The notes: generated by a model from the letters alone, not told the origin. A stretch of DNA of 64,000 bases from Alloprevotella tannerae (GCA_015259125.1 JABZGR010000001.1:62001-126000); one strand, 5' to 3'. Counted from the first letter of the stretch, positions 9,415-18,677 are shown. Numbers and translations: made by a program.

Positions 9415-9491
9415 GTAAAAATTGTCTTAGGAGAAAATAAAAAAACTCCTTAGGACAGTAAAAATTTTCTCCTAAGACAATTTTTACTGTC
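9415..9491. repeat. Competing inverted repeats
   Basis: A perfect 24-bp inverted repeat (9415-9438 with 9464-9487) overlaps a second perfect 13-bp inverted repeat (9454-9466 with 9479-9491). The downstream arms are shared, so the two hairpins exclude each other. The core sequence is TCCTAAGACAATTTTTAC. No T-run follows in either direction that would make it a simple terminator. Confidence 0.75.
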
Positions 9492-9807
9492 ACCTAAGCT
9501 AATTTTCAGGGGGTGCGGAATGAATGAGAAATATTGACAGGAAAGGGAGATTTGAAGCCTAAGCGAAGCGAAAATAAGCTGGAGAAGATCGCGACATATC
9601 GGCTCTCCCTCTCGCGAGGAAAGGGGCGAAACAGGCCGCCAAAGGCGGGGCGGCGTAAATACACCATATAGAAGGCGCCACCTGCGGCGTATGGCAAAAG
9701 ACAAGCCACAAATAGGAGGCAATTCCAATGACCATTCGCCTCAAAAGCCACCGGCAACGCGAACAAAAAGCGAGGCGGCGGCGGGGAGCAAGCAGCCCCC
9801 CAAAAAG

Positions 9808-9839
9808 AGGCGGCGAAACGCATTCACATTTCGCCGCCT
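9808..9839 (-). terminator. Terminator of the fumarase gene
   Basis: Perfect 11-bp stem AGGCGGCGAAA/TTTCGCCGCCT with a 10-nt loop, 35 bp after the fumarase stop. On the minus strand it is followed by CTTTTTGGGG. It fits a Rho-independent terminator. Confidence 0.7.
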
Positions 9840-9873
9840 GATGCACATGCGTCTTAGCGCTATTTCAGTTTGC

Positions 9874-11514
9874 TTAAGCCAAGAAGCAATTGGGCTTCAA
9901 TTGCTTAAAGAAGTCATTGCCTTTGTCGTCCACAAGGATAAAGGCTGGGAAGTCTTCTACTTCAATCTTCCAAACTGCTTCCATTCCTAATTCGGGGTAC
10001 TCTACGCATTCGATACTGCGAATGCTGTGTTGCGAAAGTACGGCTGCCGGTCCGCCAATCGAACCCAAATAGAAGCCGCCGTGTTTCCGGCAGGCATCTG
10101 TCACGGCTTGCGTGCGATTACCCTTGGCAATCATAATGAGTGAGCCACCCTTACTTTGGAAAAGATCGACATACGAGTCCATACGGTTAGCCGTAGTCGG
10201 ACCCATAGAGCCGCAAGGCATTCCCTTCGGCGTCTTAGCCGGTCCGGCATAAAGTACGGGGTGATCTTTGAGATATTGAGGGATGTCTTCGCCGCGATCC
10301 AAGCGCTCTTTGATCTTGGCGTGGGCGATGTCGCGCGCCACAATGATCGTACCGCTCAGGCTCAAGCGCGTGCTGACGGGGAACTGCGTGAGTTGGGCCA
10401 ACACTTCCTTCATCGGACGATTGAGGTCTACTTTTACGCCGCCGCCTTCACCGGCTTCGCGTAAAGATTCGGGGATCAAACGCGCCGGATTATCGTCAAG
10501 ACGCTCGATCCAAAGGCCGTCTTTGTTGATCTTACACTTGATATTTCTATCGGCCGAGCAACTTACGCCCATACCAATCGGGCAACTTGCGCCGTGGCGC
10601 GGCAGACGAACGACGCGAATATCGTGGGCGAAATACTTGCCGCCAAACTGTGCGCCGAAGCCGATGTTGTGCGCTTCGCGGAGCAGTTCTTTCTCCAATT
10701 CTACATCGCGGAAAGCGCGGCCGGTCTCGTCGCCGGTTGTCGGGAGTCCGTCATAATAATGCGTAGAAGCCAGTTTCACCGTCAAGAGGTTGCGCTCTGC
10801 CGACGTACCACCAATGACAAAGGCGATATGGTAAGGCGGGCAAGCAGCCGTGCCTAAACTGCGCATTTTCTCTACGAGGTAGGGCTTGAGCGTTTCGGGG
10901 TTCAAAACGGCCTTCGTCTCTTGATAGAAATAAGTCTTGTTAGCTGAACCGCCGCCTTTCATCACGCAAAGGAAATGATATTCGTCGCCTTTTCCGGCCT
11001 CGATATCGATTTGCGCCGGCAAGTTGCAGCGCGTGTTTACCTCATCATACATATTGAGCGGCGCATTCTGCGAATAGCGCAGATTCTCCTGCGTATACGT
11101 CTCATAAACGCCACGCGAAATCGCCTCAGCATCGTCGCCTTCGGTCCACACCTGCTGGCCTTTGTCTCCGTGAATAATGGCCGTACCGGTATCTTGGCAG
11201 AAAGGGAGCTGGCCCTTAGCCGCAACTTCAGCATTACGCAAAAAAGTCAGTGCAACATACTTGTCGTTGTCAGAAGCCTCGGGATCGGTGAGCGCTTTAG
11301 CCACTTGCTCGTTGTGCTCACGGCGGAGCATAAAGGCTACATCTCTAAAAGCGTGGCGAATGAGGGTGGTCAAGCCTTCGGGCGCTACTTTGAGCATCGG
11401 TTTGCCTTCAAACTCGCTTACGCTGACGTGGTCTTTGGTGAGTAAATAATACTCCGTCTCATCTTTGCCCAACTGAAACATCGGGGCGTACTTGAACTCG
11501 GGAGTTTGTGCCAT
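9874..11514 (-). CDS. fumA: Fumarate hydratase class I (iron-sulfur type)
   Basis: Class I fumarase, 546 residues, the oxygen-sensitive [4Fe-4S] enzyme that interconverts fumarate and malate. The length and layout match Escherichia coli FumA/FumB. The three likely cluster cysteines are Cys106 in LPFCQDTGT, Cys225 in GTAACPPYH and Cys319 in GVSCSADRN, almost at the E. coli positions. The C-terminal beta domain includes GPTTANRMDSYVD and GFYLGSIGGPAAVLS. The gene lies 83 bp downstream of typA on the same strand with no obvious terminator between, so co-transcription is possible. Its product would work with the malate dehydrogenase at the left edge. Confidence 0.94.
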   Translation of the reverse strand: MAQTPEFKYAPMFQLGKDETEYYLLTKDHVSVSEFEGKPMLKVAPEGLTTLIRHAFRDVAFMLRREHNEQVAKALTDPEASDNDKYVALTFLRNAEVAAKGQLPFCQDTGTAIIHGDKGQQVWTEGDDAEAISRGVYETYTQENLRYSQNAPLNMYDEVNTRCNLPAQIDIEAGKGDEYHFLCVMKGGGSANKTYFYQETKAVLNPETLKPYLVEKMRSLGTAACPPYHIAFVIGGTSAERNLLTVKLASTHYYDGLPTTGDETGRAFRDVELEKELLREAHNIGFGAQFGGKYFAHDIRVVRLPRHGASCPIGMGVSCSADRNIKCKINKDGLWIERLDDNPARLIPESLREAGEGGGVKVDLNRPMKEVLAQLTQFPVSTRLSLSGTIIVARDIAHAKIKERLDRGEDIPQYLKDHPVLYAGPAKTPKGMPCGSMGPTTANRMDSYVDLFQSKGGSLIMIAKGNRTQAVTDACRKHGGFYLGSIGGPAAVLSQHSIRSIECVEYPELGMEAVWKIEVEDFPAFILVDDKGNDFFKQLKPNCFLA

Positions 11515-11597
11515 AGTTGTTATGTATTATGTATGTTATGTTCGTTGTTTGTCTGGGTGGGTATGGGCGCGAGCTGCTTTTTTCGAGCGCGGCCGCT

Positions 11598-13403
11598 TTA
11601 TTCTTCCTCGCTCTTGTTGCTGCGCTTGCGAACGAGATGATCGAGAATGATTTTGCGCATACGCATACTCTTGGGCGTCACTTCGACATACTCATCTTCT
11701 TTAATGTATTCCAAGGCCTCTTCCAAAGAGAAAATCAGCGGTGGAATAATGCGCGCCTTCTCGTCCGTTCCGCTGGCGCGGACATTCGTGAGCTGTTTGG
11801 CTTTCGTAACGTTAACAACCAAATCCTTTTCGTGTACATGCTCGCCCACGACTTGGCCCGCATAGACCTCATCCTGCGGAGAAACGAAGAAACGTCCGCG
11901 GTCCTGAAGTTTGTCAAGCGCATAAGCGAAGACCGTACCCGTTTCCATCGCGATCATAGAGCCGTTTGTGCGGCGCTGAAGTTCGCCTTTGAAAGGCTGA
12001 TAGGCTTTAAAGCGGTGCGCCATAATAGCTTCGCCCTGACTGGCAGTTAAGACGTTCGTGCGAAGTCCGATAATGCCGCGCGAAGGTATTTCAAATTCGA
12101 TATCAACGCGGTCACCCAAGTTTTGCATAAAGGTCATTTCACCCTTACGGCGCGTGACCATATCGATCATCTTGGAAGCAAACTCTTCGGGGACGTTGAC
12201 GGTCAACTCTTCGATAGGCTCGCAGCGCACGCCGTCAATCTCTTTATAAATTACTTGTGGCTGCCCTACTTGCAACTCATAGCCTTCGCGGCGCATCGTT
12301 TCGATGAGGACGGACAAGTGAAGCACGCCACGGCCGGAAACGATCCATTTATCGGGCGAAGGTTGCTCGATGCGCAGCGCAAGATCTTTTTCCAATTCGT
12401 GCTGCAGGCGATCGTTGATGTGACGCGAAGTACAATATTTGCCCTCCTTACCAAAAAACGGCGAATCATTGATCGTAAAGAGCATAGACATTGTCGGCTC
12501 GTCGATGGCAATAGGCGCCAGCGGCTCAGGGCTATCGAAGTCGCAGATCGTATCGCCGATTTCAAAATTTTCTAAGCCGACAACGGCACAGATATCGCCA
12601 CAACCTACACTTTCAACCCGGCAACGCCCCATTCCCTCAAAGGTATCCAATTCTTTGATCTTCACCTTCTCCATTGAGCCATCGCGGTGAGCAATCGTAA
12701 TATTAGTGCCATCTTTAATCACCCCGCGATGCACGCGCCCGACGGCAATGCGGCCCGTATAATTAGAGTAGTCGAGCGAAGTAATAAGCATTTGCAGCGT
12801 CCCCTCATTAGCAGGCGGCGCCGGAATTGTATTGATAATTGTATCGAGCAAATAAGTAATATCCTCCGTAGGCCGCTGCCAGTCCTCGCCCATCCAGTTG
12901 TTTTTAGCCGAACCATAGACTACGGGGAAGTCCAACTGCTCCTCCGTAGCGTTGAGGTCGCACATTAGGTCGAAGACCATTTCATAAACCTCCTCGGGGC
13001 GGCAATTTGGCTTGTCCACCTTATTGACAACCACGATAGGCTTCAGGCCAATCTGCAAAGCCTTCTGCAAAACGAAGCGCGTCTGCGGCATCGGTCCTTC
13101 GAAAGCATCTACCAAGAGCAAACAGCCATCGGCCATATTTAACACGCGCTCTACCTCTCCGCCAAAGTCAGAGTGGCCCGGCGTGTCTATAATGTTGATT
13201 TTAGTATCTTTATAGTTAATGGAGACGTTTTTGGAGAGGATCGTAATGCCTCGTTCACGCTCCAATTCATTATTGTCTAATATAAGTTCTCCGGTCTGTT
13301 GGTTTTCGCGAAAAAGATGCCCGGCCATTAACATCTTATCCACGAGCGTCGTTTTCCCGTGGTCTACGTGGGCAATGATTGCAATGTTTCTAATGTCTTG
13401 CAT
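11598..13403 (-). CDS. typA: Ribosome-associated GTPase TypA/BipA
   Basis: Translational GTPase of the EF-G family, 601 residues, which binds 70S ribosomes and helps large-subunit assembly and stress adaptation. The G domain shows the P-loop AHVDHGKTT (11-19), the switch region ERERGITI, DTPGHSDFGGEVER and NKVDKPNC. Domains II, III and V follow, with the BipA-specific C-terminal region ending in RMRKIILDHLVRKRS. It is a single-copy housekeeping gene. The start MQDIRNIAIIAHVDHGKT is the usual one. Confidence 0.96.
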   Translation of the reverse strand: MQDIRNIAIIAHVDHGKTTLVDKMLMAGHLFRENQQTGELILDNNELERERGITILSKNVSINYKDTKINIIDTPGHSDFGGEVERVLNMADGCLLLVDAFEGPMPQTRFVLQKALQIGLKPIVVVNKVDKPNCRPEEVYEMVFDLMCDLNATEEQLDFPVVYGSAKNNWMGEDWQRPTEDITYLLDTIINTIPAPPANEGTLQMLITSLDYSNYTGRIAVGRVHRGVIKDGTNITIAHRDGSMEKVKIKELDTFEGMGRCRVESVGCGDICAVVGLENFEIGDTICDFDSPEPLAPIAIDEPTMSMLFTINDSPFFGKEGKYCTSRHINDRLQHELEKDLALRIEQPSPDKWIVSGRGVLHLSVLIETMRREGYELQVGQPQVIYKEIDGVRCEPIEELTVNVPEEFASKMIDMVTRRKGEMTFMQNLGDRVDIEFEIPSRGIIGLRTNVLTASQGEAIMAHRFKAYQPFKGELQRRTNGSMIAMETGTVFAYALDKLQDRGRFFVSPQDEVYAGQVVGEHVHEKDLVVNVTKAKQLTNVRASGTDEKARIIPPLIFSLEEALEYIKEDEYVEVTPKSMRMRKIILDHLVRKRSNKSEEE

Positions 13404-13431
13404 GTAACTTTTTATACCTTTATATCGGCTA

Positions 13432-13439
13432 CAAAGTTA
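13432..13439 (-). promoter_or_regulatory. Candidate -7 element of typA promoter
   Basis: TAACTTTG on the minus strand, 29 bp before the typA ATG, matches TAnnTTTG exactly. There is no clean TTTG 19-21 bp upstream. The short leader makes it plausible. Confidence 0.4.
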
Positions 13440-13602
13440 CTGAAAATGAAAGAAACAGCGAAGTAAGTTGTCGGCTCATTTCGGGCTTTAACAGCTTTTG
13501 CCGGCAAAGTTAGACAGTCTGTTTGGCCGGCGTCCGGCTTTGTATCAGCGCTGCCGTTCGCCGCGCTCAAGTATAAAATCCTACGCAACGCGCCCAAAAT
13601 GA

Positions 13603-13640
13603 AAGCCTCCCGCCCCTCAAGCATAGAGAGCGGAAGGCTT
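13603..13640 (-). terminator. Stem-loop after the type IX-secreted protein gene
   Basis: An 11-nt stem AAGCCTCCCGC/GCGGAAGGCTT with one mismatch lies 45 bp past the stop at 13685. On the minus strand it is followed by TCATTTTGG. It is probably a terminator that separates this gene from typA. Confidence 0.5.
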
Positions 13641-13684
13641 ATTCGTCTGTCCGGATGGCTAATCCCAAGCCGTTTTCGACTCAA

Positions 13685-15532
13685 TTATTTCTTCACCATC
13701 TTCTTACCATTCACAACGTAGATGCCCTTCGGCAGATCTTTCACGTCGGTTTTAAGTTGCACGCCACTGAGCGTATAGACGCCTCGCTTTGCCGCAGCGT
13801 CGATGACCGGCGTATGGATGCCTGAAGGGTCGCCAATGACCACTTTGCTCGTGACGATTGCGCCGTTGAGCGCAATGCCGTGTAATGAAGAATCGAATGC
13901 TGCTCCCGCGGGCTGGATAATGTCGCAGCCCACCAGCATAACATTGGCGAAATCGCAGATAGAGCCATTCTCTTTTCCTTCCGCCGTCACCGTCGCATTA
14001 TTGATCGTCAGCGTTTCTCGCGTGCCGTCGCTTCCGGCAATAGCATACGTACTACTCTCGGCGTTCACCTGGCAATTGTCAATAGCGAGGTCTACCCCAT
14101 TGGCATAAAGCGCGCAGTCGCGATCGCTTTTCACGTAAAGCGTACCGCCGCCGGTAATCGTCGTCTGTGCAGCCAAACTGATCGTTGTATATTTTGACGA
14201 TAGCACGTTTGAACCAAGAATCTTAATGGTCAAGTCGTCAATGGTCGATGTAATCGCATTGTAGTCTTCCGCATTGATGACAACATCCTGCAAGGTAAGC
14301 ACCTTGTTTTCCGGATCGAAGCTCACGTTTCCACTCACGCCGGGAAATTCGAAAATATCTTTGTAATTGGCCGAAGTAAGTTTCACACCCGATATCGCCA
14401 AACCGAAATCGGTCACAGCTTCAGCTTCGATCACGACAGAGTCGGTCACCAACTGCCCATTGAGCGCCACGCCGAGCAGCGAAGCATCATAATCGGCACC
14501 TTCGGGCTTCACGATGGAGCATCCATCAAGCGTGAGTTTTTGCAGCCCACACATCGTCGCCTTATCCTTGCCCTTTGCCTTGATCGTGGCGTTGCCGACA
14601 TGGATCTCTGCACCCTTATCGTCAGAACCGAAAGAGCCATCGCAATCGATCACACACCCTTTGAACGTAGCAGCACTGCCTGGTGCAGTATAGAAACCAA
14701 AGCTCTTGCCGGAAAGGATGATTCTTCCATCGCCGGCCACGGCGAAGTGGGGAGCTTCATTGTGGAGCGCGGTGGCAGAAGTCGTCGTAATTACATTTAA
14801 GCCCTCCGCATAAATAGCCAAGCCGTCAATCATCGACTTAAGGCCCTCACCTTCACCCGTAGGACTGATAATGGCATTCTCCAGAAAAAGTCGCTTTGAG
14901 AGTGGATCATACTGAGCCGTACCATCCGTAATGGGCACGCTTTTGAAGTTTTCGGCTGTTACCTGCGCATCACCAATCCATAGTTTGAACTTCGCCGGCT
15001 CTCCGTTTTCGGTGATTGTTAGCCTTGCGCCGTCGTTGTTGGCACTTTGCACGATGTGCATCGTAAAACGATACGTCTTGCCTGCCTCAAACTCGCAGTC
15101 GTCACCTCGGGTCGTTCCGTCAGCATCGCCGGCAATCCATATTTTCTGATTGGCCTCCGGCGCCACGATGCAGAAATCGTAAACGCCGGCCGGTATCTCG
15201 ATGTAGTCTTCACCATCCGCCACCATATACTGGGGCGTCGTAGATGGATCGGCATTAGCCGGAATCTTATACTCAAAGTCTTTGAAGAGGTCGGTCGGCG
15301 GCGTATTATTGTCACATATCGGTCCGGAGATAGGAATGAGACCGCCATAGAGGTTGTGATCGGCATCGAGTAGCAACTGATAGCCGCTACCATCGCCCCA
15401 GACGTTGTGTGCCTCGAGAATAATCCGTGCCATACCCGGCGCTTGCGCCCGAGCGGAAGGCGAGAGAGCGAACAAAGCAACAAGGAGCGCGGTCGCTGCC
15501 GCATACGTGTGCTTGCGTAGTCGTTTAATCAT
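13685..15532 (-). CDS. Secreted adhesin-like protein with DUF2436-type and type IX sorting domains
   Basis: 615 residues with a signal peptide (MIKRLRKHTYAAATALLVAL... ending near SARAQA). Residues about 35-170 (GSGYQLLLDADHNLYG, YKIPANADPSTTPQYMV, AGVYDFCIVAPEANQKIWIAGD, FEAGKTYRFTMH) closely recall the DUF2436/cleaved-adhesin segments of Porphyromonas gingivalis RgpA, Kgp and HagA. The remainder contains two related halves, each with a LTxDGC/VMLVGCDIIQP-like strand set and a LHGIALNGxxVTxxVVI motif. The C-terminus (GVYTLSGVQLK ... GIYVVNGKKMVKK) is a type A sorting domain for type IX secretion. A GGAGG 11 nt upstream supports ATG 15532 over an in-frame ATG at 15574. Likely surface-exposed; ligand unknown. 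Confidence 0.8.
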   Translation of the reverse strand: MIKRLRKHTYAAATALLVALFALSPSARAQAPGMARIILEAHNVWGDGSGYQLLLDADHNLYGGLIPISGPICDNNTPPTDLFKDFEYKIPANADPSTTPQYMVADGEDYIEIPAGVYDFCIVAPEANQKIWIAGDADGTTRGDDCEFEAGKTYRFTMHIVQSANNDGARLTITENGEPAKFKLWIGDAQVTAENFKSVPITDGTAQYDPLSKRLFLENAIISPTGEGEGLKSMIDGLAIYAEGLNVITTTSATALHNEAPHFAVAGDGRIILSGKSFGFYTAPGSAATFKGCVIDCDGSFGSDDKGAEIHVGNATIKAKGKDKATMCGLQKLTLDGCSIVKPEGADYDASLLGVALNGQLVTDSVVIEAEAVTDFGLAISGVKLTSANYKDIFEFPGVSGNVSFDPENKVLTLQDVVINAEDYNAITSTIDDLTIKILGSNVLSSKYTTISLAAQTTITGGGTLYVKSDRDCALYANGVDLAIDNCQVNAESSTYAIAGSDGTRETLTINNATVTAEGKENGSICDFANVMLVGCDIIQPAGAAFDSSLHGIALNGAIVTSKVVIGDPSGIHTPVIDAAAKRGVYTLSGVQLKTDVKDLPKGIYVVNGKKMVKK

Positions 15533-15634
15533 AGTAAGTCGTGCCTCCCCGTTAAAACTCTCTTTGAGAGCCATGCCGTATCGAAGACTTGGGCATTATG
15601 GTTGAATGGTTGCTGCCTGTTGGCAGATTTGTCT

Positions 15635-15901
15635 TTACCTTGATGCGCTTCTATTGTAGGCGATGAAAAGGACTTTTCCATAGGCGAGGCTTTGTCCACG
15701 TGGAGCGAAGAAGAATTTCCGTGTTTCTCGTTCTTGCGCATAGTTATAATGTTCACGCTTTGCCAAGGTGTGAGGGAAGTCTTCGGGGGCAAAAGATGAA
15801 GCAAACGATGAGATACTTTGTATACTGCCATTGATTGCCGCAACAGTCTGTCGCATTTCTGCCAACTGCATCGTGAAGCCTTCAATCGCAAAACTATACA
15901 T
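15635..15901 (-). CDS. Doubtful small open frame
   Basis: 88 codons beginning MYSFAIEGFTMQLAEMRQTV. The first 45 residues look protein-like and the rest is basic and unstructured. Another frame (15529-15891) overlaps it. There is no promoter match and no recognised family. It may be a remnant or noise. Confidence 0.2.
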   Translation of the reverse strand: MYSFAIEGFTMQLAEMRQTVAAINGSIQSISSFASSFAPEDFPHTLAKREHYNYAQERETRKFFFAPRGQSLAYGKVLFIAYNRSASR

Positions 15902-16326
15902 ATAAATGATTAAAAGCTACATTTTCGCCATTTATTTTTACTGCGCTTGTCTTAAAGTATGTTGCACAAACTTTTTGCTCAATTTTGCAGGCAATAATAC
16001 CGATCATAGGCAAACGCCTTGTAGCGTATGCGCGCAGGCATCGGACTGTGAAAAAACATAGATTATGAGCGCTTATTGTTTAGGATATTTTTAAGCTGAC
16101 TATCTGCATCTCCCACCATCTACTGTACCTTACTTGCTGAAAAGTGAAGCGCCGATTTGGGTTAAAGCGTTGCTTAAAAAAAATGATACAAGAGGCCATG
16201 CTCTCGGAGGCATAGGCTTGACGATATGACAACAGGTCATCAGTTCGCTTCAGGCTTACGAGCGAAGCGCATAAAGCTTTCCATGCACCAAACAATGGGC
16301 CTGCGCCATCGCAAAACCTTGCGCAT

Positions 16327-16413
16327 AAAATTTCCCCTTATGGGTGCAAAAATTTCCTCCTATGGGGAGAAAAATTCCCCTTATTGGAATTAAAATTCTT
16401 CCCTATGGAATTT
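16327..16413. repeat. Degenerate tandem repeat
   Basis: Four units of 21-22 bp, each of the form AAAATTYCYYCYTATGGRR. They alternate A/T-rich and C-rich tracts, in the same style as the hairpin region at 9415-9491. No coding frame is kept through them. Confidence 0.65.
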
Positions 16414-16509
16414 TTTCCCCAACGCTTAGGAATCTGCCACAATTGCCTTGTGCTGCTTCCAAGGCTAAGGGCTGCCTACACTTTCTGACTTTTGGGGCGC
16501 GGGATGCAC

Positions 16510-16547
16510 AAAAAAAAAGCCCGACTTCAAAGGGGAAGTCGGACTTT
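16510..16547 (-). terminator. Strong Rho-independent terminator
   Basis: Minus-strand hairpin with a 12-bp stem (AAGTCCGACTTC/GAAGTCGGGCTT, one G-T pair) and a 7-nt loop, followed by nine T residues. It lies 20 bp after the stop of the gene at 16567-17880. Confidence 0.92.
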
Positions 16548-16566
16548 GTATAAGGTTTGGGCTATC

Positions 16567-17880
16567 TTACTTAGCCTGCAAACGGATCGTGTTATCGACC
16601 TTCTGCACCGGCATCAGTTTGCCGAAAGGCTGCGTCGGGCCGCTGTACGTCGTCGTAACGATGCGGGTAGCTGCCTTAACCGCCTTGGGCAGGCCGCTAG
16701 GCTGAGCGGGCGTCGTAAATTGCTTGCTGGCCAAAGGACCCCATTCGTCTTTCGTATTCTTCGCAATTGAGAAGGCAATGTAAGTCTTGTTGGGCTCTGC
16801 ATTCCATTTCACGTCGTCAACACCAAACTGATCCCAGTAAGGATCTTGCGGATGATCTTCCTTGAGCAGCTTCAGTACGTAAGCCTCGCCCTTGTCTGCT
16901 TGATCGTAAACTTCCTTGTCCATAATGATATCGCGGTGGAGCGAAGATTGATCGTTGGGCGTGTAGATTACGCGCTGCCAGTAGCCTTCAGAAGTGCCGC
17001 CAAACTCTTTGATCTCTATTTCTACCTTAGCAACACCTTCGCCGCCGAGCTTCTTCGTCGTAGCATAAACGATCGCCATATCAGCATAAGTTCCCTTTGT
17101 GTCCCAAGGAAGCGCGTAGATTTCATATTCTGTATTAGGCTTCAAGCTGTTCCACGTGATGTTTTCTTCACCTATGTGATCCTTACCGCTGAAGCGTTTG
17201 ATCATATCGCCCATGTTGGCAAAGCCCATCATAGGGCCCCATTGCTCAAACTGCGCCTCAGCTTGACCTTTCTCGAAGAGACAAACGCCATAACCGGCTA
17301 CGTCGGAGTTGGGCGTAAACTTAACCGTCAGGTTGTCCGTCTTCGTTTCAACTACCGTAGCGGTAATCTTCGGCGAGCCTACAAGCGTCTTGCGGGGCGT
17401 AGTGAAGTCGACGCGTTGCGCCGTGCAAGCGATGCCGTACTTATCGTAAGCGGCAACGAGAATCGTATAGTTGGTGTTGTCTTTCAACTTGCCGATACCC
17501 GTCATCTGCGCATTGGTGAAGTCTTCCGTAAAGAGCGGATTGTTGCTGCGCTCCACCATCGTGATGTACTGCATTTCGTTTTCGAGTTTGTCAGCCAACA
17601 CTTTGGGAACGATGCTAAAGCGATAGCCAAAGCAATCAGCGCTACGCTGGAAAGCTGCCCAGATCGTATCGCCGTCAGCGCCTGCGCTATATTTTAAGAA
17701 CTTGGCCTCTACGCTCACCGCACCGGCAATTTTTACGAAGTCGATGCTGTCGACGCGCTCCACGAGGTAACCTTTAACGTTGCCGTTGGATTCGTGAATG
17801 AGTACACGAGTGTTATTGTTCTGCGCCCAAGCGAAGAGGGACGCAGCTATGAAGGTAAAAAGGAATAATAGGCGTTTCAT
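16567..17880 (-). CDS. Secreted protein with fibronectin-like repeats
   Basis: 437 residues with a clear signal peptide (MKRLLFLFTFIAASLFAWAQ). At least two segments look like fibronectin type III strands: ...LKDNTNYTILVAAYDKYG and ...LKPNTEYEIYALPWDTKG, each followed by a Thr-rich strand. There is no type A sorting domain at the C-terminus, so it may remain periplasmic or be held by a partner. Its start overlaps the stop of the preceding gene by 4 nt (ATGA), which indicates translational coupling with the type IX-sorted protein at 17877. Function unknown. Confidence 0.75.
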   Translation of the reverse strand: MKRLLFLFTFIAASLFAWAQNNNTRVLIHESNGNVKGYLVERVDSIDFVKIAGAVSVEAKFLKYSAGADGDTIWAAFQRSADCFGYRFSIVPKVLADKLENEMQYITMVERSNNPLFTEDFTNAQMTGIGKLKDNTNYTILVAAYDKYGIACTAQRVDFTTPRKTLVGSPKITATVVETKTDNLTVKFTPNSDVAGYGVCLFEKGQAEAQFEQWGPMMGFANMGDMIKRFSGKDHIGEENITWNSLKPNTEYEIYALPWDTKGTYADMAIVYATTKKLGGEGVAKVEIEIKEFGGTSEGYWQRVIYTPNDQSSLHRDIIMDKEVYDQADKGEAYVLKLLKEDHPQDPYWDQFGVDDVKWNAEPNKTYIAFSIAKNTKDEWGPLASKQFTTPAQPSGLPKAVKAATRIVTTTYSGPTQPFGKLMPVQKVDNTIRLQAK

Positions 17881-18359
17881 TTTTTCAAGAATTTGAATGT
17901 TTGATTATTGACTTTAAGGACATAAGCACCTGCACTGAGGCGACTGATATCAATCGTGCGGGCGGTCCAATGCTTATTGCTCATCACGAGGCGACCACTC
18001 GGATCGAAGAGCATAAAGGACGCGTTAGTCAGCGCGTCAGCACCTTTTAGGGTCAGCGTCTGCCCATCGTTGAGCAGTTGCCAGCCATTTTTGCCCACCT
18101 CAGTGAGGGGGGAGACACCCGTACTGGTCTCGAAGTGGAGGCGGCGGGTATCGTCGTACTTGAAATTAGCCATTGACGCGTCTTGACCGACAACCGTAAA
18201 CTGATCTCCGGAGAAAATCAGCTTTTTTAATTGGCTCAGGTCATACTGCGTCTGGGCGCCGTTCTTCATCTGCACGACAAGGCGGTCTTGGGCTTTAAGG
18301 CCGACGGCCATCCATGCAAACAACGAAAGCACGATCAGGAATCGGCAGTTACGTTTCAT
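17877..18359 (-). CDS. Small type IX-sorted secreted protein
   Basis: 160 residues with a signal peptide (MKRNCRFLIVLSLFAWMAVGLKAQ). The first half has a short beta module (LVVQMKNGAQTQYDLSQLKKLIFSGDQFTV). The last 85 residues, ending FMLFDPSGRLVMSN ... LSAGAYVLKVNNQTFKFLKK, form a type A sorting domain for the type IX secretion system. It heads a two-gene operon with the fibronectin-like protein, coupled through an ATGA overlap. No catalytic domain is present, so the mature part may be a small adhesin or a carrier. Confidence 0.8.
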   Translation of the reverse strand: MKRNCRFLIVLSLFAWMAVGLKAQDRLVVQMKNGAQTQYDLSQLKKLIFSGDQFTVVGQDASMANFKYDDTRRLHFETSTGVSPLTEVGKNGWQLLNDGQTLTLKGADALTNASFMLFDPSGRLVMSNKHWTARTIDISRLSAGAYVLKVNNQTFKFLKK

Positions 18360-18394
18360 GAATTTATAGTTTTTAGAAATGAATTGTTATGCTG

Positions 18395-18402
18395 CAAAGA
18401 TA
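18395..18402 (-). promoter_or_regulatory. Candidate -7 element for the secreted-protein operon
   Basis: TATCTTTG on the minus strand, the most common form of the Bacteroidetes -7 box, 36 bp before the ATG at 18359. A CTTG lies 18 bp upstream in place of TTTG. Confidence 0.5.
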
Positions 18403-18619
18403 AAGCTTTAAGAACTAAAACAAGCTATATATATGTATTTATTTAGGAGAGTAAGATTGTCTTCTGCATAGGTCGCCTAAGTTTGTTCTCTATATTTCGC
18501 GTCTGCCCGCTTGAAAATGAGCAAAAGGCTAAGGCTTCGTGACGCAAGGATAGGTTAGGCCGCATAGCACCCTATATATAAGGTGTGGGACGACCGATGT
18601 GCGCCGCGGCGCAAAAGCG

Positions 18620-18655
18620 AAGCAGCCGAGCATCTCGCGGGATACTCGGCTGCTT
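18620..18655 (-). terminator. Terminator of the beta-barrel protein gene
   Basis: Perfect 11-bp stem AAGCAGCCGAG/CTCGGCTGCTT with a 14-nt loop, 22 bp after the stop at 18678. On the minus strand it is followed by CGCTTTTGC. The rest of 18360-18677 holds only a promoter and no gene. Confidence 0.65.
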
Positions 18656-18677
18656 GTCGTATGAGATTCGCTTAAAA

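Larger units (their letters stand above)
8443..9873. other. Long intergenic region with secondary structures and no clear gene
   Basis: About 1.4 kb between the fimbrillin start and the fumarase stop. It holds the fimbrillin leader, a 105-nt nested inverted repeat (8970-9074), a set of competing hairpins (9415-9491) and the fumarase terminator (9808-9839). Open frames of 90-105 codons at 9124-9846 on the minus strand are Arg/Cys/Pro-rich and overlap one another in different frames, so I do not call them genes. Confidence 0.6.
15533..16566. other. Intergenic region with repeats
   Basis: About 1 kb. Apart from the doubtful frame at 15635-15901, I see only an AT-rich stretch, a block of four degenerate 21-22-bp repeats (16327-16413) and the terminator at 16510-16547. 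Confidence 0.55.

Noticed and set aside
9124..9846. Several 90-105-codon frames on the minus strand
   Set aside because: They overlap each other in different frames, have biased composition and cross the terminator and hairpins.
16846..17697. 283-codon frame antisense to the fibronectin-like gene
   Set aside because: The sense gene has a signal peptide, a typical domain pattern and operon coupling; the antisense translation has no recognisable motif.
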